This document shows, one piece after another, positions 1 through 8,700 of a stretch of DNA of 64,000 nucleotides. The translations under genes were made by a program, and so were the position numbers. A model generated the notes under the pieces. The model was not told where the DNA came from and did no database searches. It saw only the letters and a list, made by a program, of their open reading frames with translations. This DNA is from Urophycis tenuis. Its lineage: Eukaryota > Chordata > Actinopteri > Gadiformes > Phycidae. Position 1 is the stretch's first letter, and each line of letters opens with the position of its first letter. The DNA is taken from assembly GCA_036785325.1 (NCBI GenBank), contig JAXIVH010000082.1, positions 371,230-435,229 of the forward strand. Direction: 5' to 3'.

Positions 1-7
1 CAATGAC

Positions 8-81
8 AGGTACTGCTGGGAGTTGAACCCAGGGTCTCCTGTTTACTAGACAGGCGCTTTGACCAGCTAAGCCACAGTACC
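8..81 (-). tRNA. tRNA-Thr(AGT)
   Basis: The reverse complement folds as a cloverleaf: acceptor GGTACTG/CAGTACC, anticodon loop CTAGTAA giving anticodon AGT, and T-arm GGGTTCAACTCCC. First of a pair that precedes each U1 gene in the array. Confidence 0.95.
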
Positions 82-192
82 TCTGCTGTCGCTGAGTGAA
101 ATTTCTCTGAAATTGGTCCAACGTGGCACTACCTGATGTGCGTTAATAAAGGAAAAATGGTAAGGAAAAGAATTGGAGTCTTACATAACTGC

Positions 193-266
193 AGGTACTG
201 CTAGGATTTGAACCCAGGGTCTCCTGTTTACTAGACAGGCACTTTAACCAGCTAAGCCACAGCACC
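193..266 (-). tRNA. tRNA-Thr(AGT), second of pair
   Basis: Acceptor GGTGCTG/CAGTACC with one G-U pair, loop CTAGTAA (anticodon AGT) and a normal 7-nt T-loop TTCAAAT. It lies 111 bp from its neighbour and differs from it mainly in the acceptor and T-stem. Confidence 0.93.
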
Positions 267-782
267 ACTTGGAGCTAAGGAGAGCTGCTTGAGCGAGCGA
301 TACTGTCCACTATACTAACGAGGAGAGGACATAGGAGCCCAGCAGTCCTCTAAGTCAAAGCGCAACGACTGGACGTCGACTTGGCACAGGAACCCCAAAA
401 GCAGGACAGATTCATCGGAGGTTCTGAGTAGACCTAGAAGCAGATGGGTCAAACAAACAGCCATCCACTACCTGAGATTTTGCATCAATAAATGCCATCA
501 AGGCGCATTGCTGCCAGCAGCAATTTGCGATTGAGGAATTACATAGACAAGATGTCAACCGTTCGCAAACAACAATCTTGCCCACAGTCCTTTCTACAAA
601 TGAACTGCGTTACCTTATTAATGAAGATGATGTCCTTGTTTGGTGCTGCTAACTAAACCAACAATCTCAGACATTTGAAAAGTTCATTCATGGTGGCATA
701 AATTCCACATCTAGTCAATTCCCCGTTGACAGCCGCAGGCAACGTAAGTTAAACTTTGGTATTTATTTTCCCACAAGCACAC
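267..782. other. Array spacer between tRNA-Thr and U1
   Basis: About 500 bp of unit spacer, conserved at 4275-4800 and 14362-14887. I see no convincing ORF or RNA gene in it. Confidence 0.6.
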
Positions 783-946
783 CAGGGGAGAGCGCGGACG
801 CAGTCCCCCACTACCAGAAATTTTGCAGTTGAGATTCCCACATGTGGGGAATTCGCAGGGGTCAGCACAACCGGAGTGCAATGGCTGAGCCTCACCCTGG
901 GTGAACCACCTTCTTGATCATGGTATCTCCCCTGCCAGGTAAGTAT
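783..946 (-). ncRNA. U1 spliceosomal snRNA
   Basis: This is a full-length 164-nt U1 gene. The 5' end ATACTTACCTGGCAGG carries the 5' splice-site pairing sequence. The 70K-binding stem-loop I, the central GGTTCACCCAGGGTGAGG arm, an Sm-like site AATTTCTGG and the 3' stem ending CTCTCCCCTG are all present. U1 pairs with 5' splice sites in the U1 snRNP in the nucleus. A PSE-like block lies at the expected distance upstream, so the gene looks functional. Confidence 0.95.
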
Positions 947-990
947 GCCTAGTACACGGCTCACATGCTGCACTGATTCTCTCACATAAG

Positions 991-1006
991 AGTCTACATC
1001 ATGGTG
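991..1006 (-). promoter_or_regulatory. Candidate PSE of U1 copy 1
   Basis: CACCATGATGTAGACT lies 45-60 bp upstream of the U1 start. That is where vertebrate snRNA genes carry the proximal sequence element bound by SNAPc, and it begins with the CACCRTGA-like core. It is identical at 5009-5024 and 15096-15111. Confidence 0.6.
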
Positions 1007-1403
1007 CTCACATTTTATTGACCATTATGCCACAACTAACAAACGACAATCGTTATTGTGATATCTGCACCCGTAAGATACAATTCCAACACTCATTATT
1101 CGTAATATAATGAGTGAGTGAATATCTTTTTTGTTTCATGCTTTGCTGTATTCGACTTCTGGGATTTTGCAGAAAGAAATGCCATCAAGGCTATTAAACA
1201 CAGGGAAAAGCGTGCCCCTGGTGGTGGGGTTTTAGGCTACCGTGGTCTCTGGACAACCCCGATTCATATTACCTCACAAACAGAGCGGCACACCGTCACC
1301 GGTGACACGGCATCTCTGGGACAATGCTGAATTGCACGGAGCAGCATTTGGAGCTGGAGGAGCTTTCAGAGGGAGAGAGCAATCATTTTCACAGTAATGC
1401 AGA
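1007..1403. other. Spacer between U1 and U5
   Basis: This spacer lies upstream of U1 and downstream of U5, both on the minus strand. A short plus-strand open frame (1118-1330) is conserved in all units, but only because the units are near identical; it has no recognisable domain. I do not call a gene. Confidence 0.5.
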
Positions 1404-1521
1404 GCTCTGCCACATGGCAAAGCCCACCAGAAAAATTCCCTAAACTCTTGGGTGTTCCTCTCCACGGAAGTCTTTAGTAAAAGGCGAAAGGCTTGTACGA
1501 TTTGTAGAGAAACCAGAGTTA
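1404..1521 (-). ncRNA. U5 spliceosomal snRNA
   Basis: The reverse complement shows the U5 5' stem (AACTCTGGTTTCTC), the conserved loop I region CGCCTTTTACTAAAG that contacts exon ends, the GTGGAGAGGAAC strand, an Sm-type AATTTTTCTGG, and the 3' hairpin GGGCTTTGCC/GGCAGAGCTC. The length is about 118 nt, as usual. The exact ends are approximate. Confidence 0.88.
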
Positions 1522-1570
1522 ACACATGCGCCTGCTGCCACGGCCCGCCTGTCCCACTCGCCGGCTTGGT

Positions 1571-1586
1571 AAACTGCCCAACGGTG
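1571..1586 (-). promoter_or_regulatory. Candidate PSE of U5 copy 1
   Basis: CACCGTTGGGCAGTTT sits 50-65 bp upstream of U5 and resembles the U1 PSE block of the same unit in its start and spacing. The sequence immediately beyond it is the U2 fragment. Confidence 0.5.
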
Positions 1587-1597
1587 GCCCTCAATGT

Positions 1598-1692
1598 TTA
1601 ATATGTAGTCCCCACATAGAGGACATATCAGACATTAAGCTGATAAGAACAGATACTACCACTTGATCTTAGCCAAAAGGCAGAGAAGCGAT
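1598..1692 (-). pseudogene. U2 snRNA 5' fragment
   Basis: The first ~95 nt match U2: ATCGCTTCTC start, GGCTAAGATCAAGTG, a GTAGTA branch-site pairing block with one extra G before it, and the stem-loop IIa region. Similarity stops after ATATTAAA. The Sm site and stem-loops III-IV are absent, and the U5 promoter region follows directly. It therefore should not form a U2 snRNP. Confidence 0.85.
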
Positions 1693-1832
1693 GGCCAACA
1701 GCGGCCTGTGACGGAACACGCACTGCCGATGGAGCAACCTCAACCTCTGGTCTTGCATGTCGTTGTGCACAACAATGCGCTACCTTTTGAAGCCGCGCCC
1801 CCGGGAAAACAACTGCTTGGAAATCGGGCTCC

Positions 1833-1868
1833 AGGATGACACGCACATTCGTGAAGCCTTCTATCTTT
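1833..1868 (+). pseudogene. U6 snRNA 3' fragment
   Basis: AGGATGACACGCACATTCGT followed by GAAGCCTTC matches the 3' third of U6 (GGATGACACGCAAATTCGTG), with a T-run nearby. The 5' two thirds of U6, including ACAGAGA, are absent. It lies divergently to the U2 fragment. Confidence 0.75.
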
Positions 1869-2094
1869 ATCAGGATTTTAGAAAGTATTCTGACCCTTTA
1901 CTCAGCACTTAGTTTAAGGGCCTTTGGCAGCAATGACAGCCTCAAGTCTTCTTTGGCATGATGCAACAAAATTTGCACACCAGGATTTGGGGCGTTTCTG
2001 CCATTCTTCTCTGCAGATCCTGTCAAGCTCTGTCAGGTTGGATGGGGACCGTCGGTGGACAGCCATTTTCTGGTCTCTCTTTGGGCAGCGTTTT
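1865..2094 (-). pseudogene. Tc1 transposase C-terminal remnant, array copy 1
   Basis: The minus strand encodes a typical fish Tc1 transposase end (KMAVHRRSPSNLTELDRICR ... RLEAVIAAKGP). Only this tail is left; the catalytic part and both inverted repeats are missing. A longer version is kept in the last array unit at 15953-16572. Confidence 0.85.
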
Positions 2095-2230
2095 GATTTT
2101 GATGTCAAACCCTGCTGAAGAACCTTGGGAGAATGAGCATTGATGGGCTTCTTCTTGAGCGCCCACTGCAAAAACACAGCATGGTGTAGCCATGAGGAAC
2201 ACTTGTGACATGTAATTACACCTAACAAGA
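2080..2230. repeat. Internal duplication, copy a
   Basis: About 150 bp starting TTTGGGCAGCGTTTTG and ending near ATTACACCTAACAA are repeated in the same orientation at 2777-2939, on the other side of tRNA-Asn and tRNA-Lys. The array unit therefore carries an older internal duplication. Confidence 0.8.
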
Positions 2231-2251
2231 CTAGCCACAAGCACACGCATT

Positions 2252-2270
2252 CCGATTGCGCCACAGAGAC
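2252..2270 (-). pseudogene. tRNA-Asn 5' remnant
   Basis: GTCTCTGTGGCGCAATCGG equals the 5' end of tRNA-Asn, but the rest of the tRNA is missing. It supports an earlier duplication of the tRNA-Asn block within the unit. Confidence 0.65.
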
Positions 2271-2437
2271 TTGTGGAAGGTCTTGGTGTCTGTGTATCGT
2301 TGTACGCAAATGCCAAGTATGACAACATGAGGGAATTTTGCTCATTAGAAGAGGCGGATGCATGCAACATGAGGTGTCTTGGAGTTTTGATTGTCAAACG
2401 CTTGTTTCGTCGACTGTCATCACACTCAAAATGCACC

Positions 2438-2444
2438 CGTCCCT

Positions 2445-2486
<42 letters not shown>

Positions 2487-2511
2487 TGCTAACCGATTGC
2501 GCCACAGAGAC
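2438..2511 (-). tRNA. tRNA-Asn(GTT)
   Basis: Acceptor GTCTCTG/CAGGGAC, loop CTGTTAA with anticodon GTT, and T-arm GGTGGTTCAAGCCCACC. It matches the vertebrate tRNA-Asn sequence closely. Confidence 0.96.
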
Positions 2512-2697
2512 GTCAGGCAGCAGCTGCTGCTGGTGTCAGTCAGTGTATCGGCAAACAAAAGGCTAAGGACGTCAAAAGATGGCAATTTGATCATTAACTT
2601 TGTGTGGAACCCACTGTTCTGGATGTCCAACAGCTGTTGTGTGCTTCCAGATCTGTGTGTGGGTCCCTCCAAAAGAACAGCTAAAAGGACTTTTATC

Positions 2698-2770
2698 GCC
2701 CGGCTAGCTCAGTCGGTAGAGCATGAGACTCTTAATCTCAGGGTCGTGGGTTCGAGCCCCACGTTGGGCG
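2698..2770 (+). tRNA. tRNA-Lys(CTT)
   Basis: GCCCGGCTAGCTCAGTCGG start, anticodon loop CTCTTAA (anticodon CTT), T-arm CGTGGGTTCGAGCCCCACG and a paired acceptor. It is the only plus-strand tRNA of the unit. Confidence 0.97.
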
Positions 2771-2776
2771 GTTCCT

Positions 2777-2939
2777 TTTGGGCAGCATTTTGATTTTGAT
2801 GTCAAACACTGCTGAAGAACCTTGGGAGAATCAGCATTTATAGGCTTCTTCTTGAACGCCGACTACAATAACACAGTATGGTGTAGCCATGAAGAAGTTA
2901 GGCTCAAAGGACTTGTGACATGTAATTACACCTAACAAC
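2777..2939. repeat. Internal duplication, copy b
   Basis: Second copy of the ~150 bp segment at 2080-2230, diverged by several substitutions and with an added GAAGAAGTTAGGCTCAAAG near its end. Confidence 0.8.
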
Positions 2940-3023
2940 AAAGCTCCGGTTGAGATGATTCTGATATTTTTTTGGTGAAAAAAAAGCTGGCATCACAATG
3001 TAAACTAGGAGACAGGCAATCAC

Positions 3024-3097
3024 AGGTACTGCTGGGAGTTGAACCCAGGGTCTCCTGTTTACAAGACAGGCGCTTTGACCAGCTAAGCCACAGTACC
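3024..3097 (-). tRNA. tRNA-Thr(TGT)
   Basis: Same body as the tRNA-Thr(AGT) genes, but with anticodon loop CTTGTAA (anticodon TGT, reading ACA). The acceptor GGTACTG/CAGTACC is intact. Only two loop positions separate it from the AGT isoacceptor. Confidence 0.93.
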
Positions 3098-3215
3098 TCT
3101 GCTGTCATAGGGTGAACTTTCTCTGAAATTTGTCCAATGTAGCACTAGCTGATGTGCGTTAATAAAGAAAAAATGGCAAGGAAAAGGAATCGAAACGACT
3201 GGGAGTCTTAACTGC

Positions 3216-3288
3216 AGGTACTGCTGGGATTTAGCCCAGGATCTCCTGTTTACTAGACAGGCACTTTAACCAGCTAAGCCACAGCACC
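3216..3288 (-). pseudogene. Defective tRNA-Thr(AGT)
   Basis: Acceptor, D-arm and anticodon arm (AGT) are intact. The T-arm reads CTGGG-CTAAAT-CCCAG with a 6-nt loop lacking the TTC, so the internal B box is broken. It is probably not transcribed efficiently or stable. Confidence 0.75.
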
Positions 3289-3533
3289 ACTGGCAGCCAA
3301 AGTGAACTTCTTGAGCTAAAAATTGAGAAAACAACAACCTCGGTCTGACATGATTCCTTGGATGCGTGAGAAAAATAAAGGTTGATTAAGTAGCACATCA
3401 GATAACACTCAGTACTTTTGGACTTTATCTTAGGAGATCCTGTGTACTTTGTATGCCCATTGTGTCACAAAGCATAGAGAGAAGATTGACAGAAAAGTAC
3501 AGCAAACACCAGCATCATTTGCAAAGATTACTG

Positions 3534-3606
3534 CGCCAAATGTGGGGCTCAAACCCACAACCCTGAGAATAAGAGTCTCATGCTCTACCAACTGAGCTAA
3601 CCGGGC
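3534..3606 (-). tRNA. tRNA-Lys(CTT), weak acceptor
   Basis: The anticodon loop CTCTTAT gives CTT, and the D- and T-arms (TGTGGGTTTGAGCCCCACA) are good. The acceptor GCCCGGT/ATTTGGC has one mismatch and two G-U pairs, and T38 is unusual. It may be a decaying copy of the tRNA at 2698. Confidence 0.65.
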
Positions 3607-4015
3607 TCGGACTCAACTGCTACGTTGCGTTTCGGAGAGAACCTTTAAAGTCCAAATGAGTTGTTGACAATTAACCAGAATGCTTTGCATGCCATGTCTT
3701 TTGTACAGTTCACTTGCTCCTTGCAAAGCTTTCAACTTTAATTTTGAACCCCAACTTTGAATATCTCCTCTGTTAGATTGGTTTGGATAGGTTAAGGGCC
3801 ACAACACTTCAATAGAAAGATTCTGATCAATGTTACAAAGGAATGCACTATTTGTGTGGCAAACAAACAATCAAAGGCTAAGTTATTCCTTCACAGAGGC
3901 AATCTCATAATATGCGATAGACATGGGTTGCAAAAGGTCCGGTTTAGATGATTCCGATATTTTTTTGGTACACAGAAACTGGCATCACAATGTAAACTAG
4001 GAGAAGGGCAATGAC
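3607..4015. other. Array spacer without recognised gene
   Basis: AT-rich spacer between the weak tRNA-Lys and the next tRNA-Thr, repeated at 13694-14102. Short open frames have no similarity I recognise. Confidence 0.5.
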
Positions 4016-4089
4016 AGGTACTGCTGGGAGTTGAACCCAGGGTCTCCTGTTTACTAGACAGGCGCTTTGACCAGCTAAGCCACAGTACC
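4016..4089 (-). tRNA. tRNA-Thr(AGT), unit 2
   Basis: Identical to the gene at 8-81. Confidence 0.95.
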
Positions 4090-4200
4090 TCTGCTGTCGC
4101 TGAGTGAAATTTCTCTGAAATTGGTCCAACGTGGCACTACCTGATGTGCGTTAATAAAGGAAAAATGGTAAGGAAAAGAATTGGAGTCTTACATAACTGC

Positions 4201-4274
4201 AGGTACTGCTAGGATTTGAACCCAGGGTCTCCTGTTTACTAGACAGGCACTTTAACCAGCTAAGCCACAGCACC
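4201..4274 (-). tRNA. tRNA-Thr(AGT), unit 2, second
   Basis: Identical to the gene at 193-266. Confidence 0.93.
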
Positions 4275-4800
4275 ACTTGGAGCTAAGGAGAGCTGCTTGA
4301 GCGAGCGATACTGTCCACTATACTAACGAGGAGAGGGCATAGGAGCCCAGCAGTCCTCTAAGTCAAAGCGCAACGACTGGACGTCGACTTGGCACAGGAA
4401 CCCCAAAAGCAGGACAGATTCATCGGAGGTTCTGAGTAGACCTAGAAGCAGATGGGTCAAACAAACAAAAACAAACAGCCATCCACTACCTGAGATTTTG
4501 CATCAATAAATGCCATCAAGGCGCATTGCTGCCTGCAGCAATTTGCGATTGAGGAATTACATAGACAAGATGTCAACCGTTCGCAAACAACAATCTTGCC
4601 CACAGTCCTTTCTACAAATGAACTGCGTTACCTTATTAATGAAGATGATGTCCTTGTTCGGTGCTGCTAACTAAACCAACAATCTCAGACATTTGAAAAG
4701 TTCATTCATGGTGGCATAAATTCCACATCTAGTCAATCCCCCGTTGACAGCTGCAGGCAACGTAAGTTAAACTTTGGTATTTATTTTCCCACAAGCACAC

Positions 4801-4964
4801 CAGGGGAGAGCGCGGACGCAGTCCCCCACTACCAGAAATTTTGCAGTCGAGATTCCCACATGTGGGGAATTCGCAGGGGTCAGCACAACCGGAGTGCAAT
4901 GGCTGAGCCTCACCCTGGGTGAACCACCTTCTTGATCATGGTATCTCCCCTGCCAGGTAAGTAT
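4801..4964 (-). ncRNA. U1 snRNA, unit 2
   Basis: Full-length copy that differs from the first mainly at one base before the Sm site (CAGTCGAGA on the plus strand instead of CAGTTGAGA). Its PSE-like block is at 5009-5024. Confidence 0.95.
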
Positions 4965-5008
4965 GCCTAGTACACGGCTCACATGCTGCACTGATTCTCT
5001 CACATAAG

Positions 5009-5024
5009 AGTCTACATCATGGTG
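5009..5024 (-). promoter_or_regulatory. Candidate PSE of U1 copy 2
   Basis: Same CACCATGATGTAGACT block and spacing as at 991-1006. Confidence 0.6.
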
Positions 5025-5421
5025 CTTACATTTTACTGACCATTATGCCACAACTAACAAACGACAATCGTTATTGTGATATCTGCACCCGTAAGATACA
5101 ATTCCAACACTCATTATTCGTAATATAATGAGTGAGTGAATATCTTTTTTGTTTCATGCTTTGCTGTATTCGACTTCTGGGATTTTGCAGAAAGAAATGC
5201 CATCAAGGCTATTAAACACAGGGAAAAGCGTGCCCCTGGTGGTGGGGTTTTAGGCTACCGTGGTCTCTGGACAACCCCGATTCATATTACCTCACAAACA
5301 GAGCGGCACACCGTCACCGGTGACACGGCATCTCTGGGACAATGCTGAATTGCACGGAGCAGCATTTGGAGCTGGAGGAGCTTTCAGAGGGAGAGAGCAA
5401 TCATTTTCACAGTAATGCAGA

Positions 5422-5539
5422 GCTCTGCCACATGGCAAAGCCCACCAGAAAAATTCACTAAACTCGTGGGTGTTCCTCTCCACGGAAGTCTTTCGTAAAA
5501 GGCGAAAGGCTTGTACGATTTGTAGAGAAACCAGAGTTA
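5422..5539 (-). ncRNA. U5 snRNA, unit 2 (loop variant)
   Basis: It has the same architecture as 1404-1521, but the conserved loop region reads CGCCTTTTACGAAAG instead of CGCCTTTTACTAAAG, and there are changes near the Sm-side strand. A 6 kb transposon begins 78 bp upstream of its start, just beyond its PSE-like block. Confidence 0.82.
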
Positions 5540-5588
5540 ACACATGCGCCTGCTGCCAAGGCCCGCCTGTCCGACTCGCCGGCTTGGT

Positions 5589-5604
5589 AATCTGCCCAAC
5601 GGTG
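5589..5604 (-). promoter_or_regulatory. Candidate PSE of U5 copy 2
   Basis: CACCGTTGGGCAGATT, one base different from unit 1. The transposon insertion at 5617 leaves this block in place but moves all more distal promoter sequence 6 kb away. Confidence 0.5.
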
Positions 5605-5768
5605 GCCCTCTATGTTTACAGTTTTTTCTGATTGCTAAAGTTCAATTTTCGCAACTTTGGCTGCTTTTGCAAAACTCTACACACAACTACAAGAACTTCA
5701 CGCCAATCTAGCAAAGCATTGTAGATACATTGCAAAATCAAACTAAGGTTGAAAAACGCTATACACAC

Positions 5769-8700
5769 GTGTATATTAAACCAGTTAATTCTGGCAGAGC
5801 CAGTGACCTCCGGGAAAGACCGGATGACTACCACGAATAGAGTGGTGACAGCTGGAGAGGCAGCAGACAGCTGGAGAGACAGCAACCGGGGCAGTGAGGG
5901 CTAGCACCCCAAACTGCAGCTCCCGTGAGGGAGCACCCACAATAAGCTACGGAAAACCCTAAAGAGTTATACCCCCGGGGGTGCCCGAGAGGGGGGGAGG
6001 ATGAGCACCCCAACAGGATGGACGTACAGGTTTTGACCCAAGCTAACGGAATTACGACTATGAGTGCAGTTTGCTTATGTGGTAAAGTCTGCAAAAACCC
6101 GCGTGGTCTTAAGATCCACCAGACCAAGATGAAATGCTTGACTGGGAGGCAAGTGGTGCAACGCACAGGACCAGTGCCTGGTGAGACGCAGGAGGAGCCC
6201 GGCCCGGAGTCACCCCACAGTGCCCAGACCCTCCACGCCCCACAAGCCCTACCCCAAGTCATGCATTCAGAACACCGTCGGGTTAAGTGGCCTTCAGCCA
6301 ACATGGTGAAGGAGTGGTGCCAGTTCGATGCGGATGTTGATCAGATTCTCGAAGCCACAGCCAGGGGAGATGCTGACCAGAAATTGCGCACAATGAGTGC
6401 AATGATTGTCAGCATCGCCGCCGAAAGGTTTGGCACCAAGGAGCACCACCCGATCAGCGGTGCAGGGGAGCCAAACCGACGGCAGAAGAAGATCAGCCAG
6501 CTGCGGCAAGAGCTTAGACTGCTAGGACGGCAGTACAAGCAGGCAAGAGAGGAAGAGAAGGTAAGTATAGCAGAGCTCCGCAACATCGTAAGGAGGAATC
6601 TCACGACACTCCGTCGTGCTGAATGGCACAGGAAGAGGGGGAAGGAGAGAGCCAAGAAGCGTGCCGCCTTCATTTCAGGCCCTTTCAACTTCACCAAGAA
6701 GATCCTTGGGCAGAAGCGAGGTGGACAATTGGCCTGCTCTCAAGAAGAGGTTGACAAGTACCTCAGGGCAACTTACAGCGACAGCGCAAGGGAGCAGGAT
6801 CTTGGACCCTGCAGCTTTCTGATTACACCACCAGAACCCACTTCAGCATTTAATACCAAGGAGCCAACCCTGAGAGAAGTTGAGGACATAGTCAGAGCAG
6901 CTAGATCCAACTCAGCTCCAGGTCCCAGTGGAGTACCATATGTTGTCTACAAGAGGTGCCCCAGGCTCATGCAGCGACTCTGGAAGATCCTTAGGGTCAT
7001 CTGGAGGAGGGGGAAGGTGGCTCAGCAGTGGAGGCATGCAGAGGGTGTATGGATTCCGAAGGAAGAGAACTCTCGCACCATCGAGCAGTTTAGAAACATC
7101 TCACTCCTGAGTGTGGAGGGCAAGGTGTTCTTCAGCATTGTTGCCCGGCGCATGACAGAGTTCTTCCTGAAGAATGCATACATCGACACCTCTGTGCAGA
7201 AGGGGGGGGTCCCAAGGGTACCAGGGTGCATTGAGCACACGGGAGTTGTTACTCAGCTCATCCGGGAGGCCCGGGAGGGCAATGGGAACCTGGCAGTTTT
7301 GTGGCTTGACCTGGCTAATGCTTACGGGTCAATTCCCCACAAACTGGTGGAGACCTCGCTTGACCGGCATCATGTTCCAGGCAAGATCAGGGACCTCATA
7401 CTGGACTATTACAACTCTTTCAGTTTGAGAGTCACCTCGGGGACAGTAACATCAGCATCACATCGGCTGGAGAAAGGCATAATCACTGGGTGTACAGTCT
7501 CAGTGATTTTGTTTGCCTTGGCCATGAACATGCTTGTTAAGTCAGCGGAGGTGGAGTGCAGAGGACCGCTCACCAAGTCAGGTGTGCGGCAGCCTCCCAT
7601 CAGAGCTTTTATGGATGACCTGACAGTTACTACAACATCAGTTCCAGGTTGTAGGTGGGTTCTCCAAGGCCTTGAGCGGCTCATTAACTGGGCGCGTATG
7701 GGCTTTAAGCCTGCTAAGTCCCGTTCCCTGGTGGTGAAGAAGGGGAAGGTTACAGACAAGTTCCGGTTCTCGCTGGGAGGTGTCCAGATTCCATCGGTTT
7801 CAGAGGAGCCAGTGAAGAGCCTGGGGAAGATCTTTGATGGCACCCTGAGGGACAAAGCAGCGCTCAAGGCGACCAGCAGAGAACTGGGTAACTGGCTAGT
7901 GGCGGTGGATAAGTCAGGGCTGCCAGGTAAGTATAAAGCATGGATATATCAGCATGGCATCCTGCCACGCCTCCTCTGGCCACTACTGGTCTACGATGTC
8001 CCATTAACGACCGTTGAGGGCTTCGAGCGTAAGGTAAGTAGCTTCCTTCGCAGGTGGTTGGGCCTACCAAGAAGCCTCAGCAGCATAGCCTTGTATGGGC
8101 ATAAGAACAAGCTGCGACTTCCCTTCAGTAGTCTGTCGGAGGAGTTCATGGTTACCCGTGCGAGAGAGGTGCTGCTGTACAGAGACTCGAGTGACACCAA
8201 AGTCTCCTTAGCGGGGATTGAAGTGCGGACTGGGCGGAAGTGGAGAGCCCAGGAGACGGTCGAGCAAGCTGAGGCGCGGCTGCGCCACGGTGTTCTGGTG
8301 GGAACAGTGGCGACAGGCCGGGCAGGGCTTGGGAGCAACCCAGGGCCTCGGTACAACAAGGCCCGGGGGAAGGAGAGGCGGCAGCTTATCCAGGAAGAGG
8401 TTCGAGCAGGGCTGGAGGAGACCCGCTCAAGCAAGATGGTCGGGATGAGACAACAGGGGGCGTGGACTAGATGGGAGCAGACACTGGATAGGAAGATTTC
8501 TTGGTCTGAGCTTTGGAAGGCAGAGCCATTCCGTATAAAGTTTTTGATCCAGTCAGTCTACGACGTCCTCCCCAGCCCTTCCAACCTCTTCTGTTGGGGC
8601 CTGGCAGAAACACCTGCTTGCCCTTTGTGTCAGAGGAGAGGATCACTGGAGCACATCCTAAGCTGTTGCCCGAAAGCCCTGGGCGAGGGGCGCTATCGTT

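Noticed and set aside
749..985. Minus-strand open frame of 78 codons repeated in all three units
   Set aside because: It is the U1 snRNA gene read as protein; conservation reflects the RNA.
1118..1330. Plus-strand open frame conserved in three units
   Set aside because: The whole spacer is conserved, there is no domain, and one copy (15223-15540) has a different end after an 8 bp loss.
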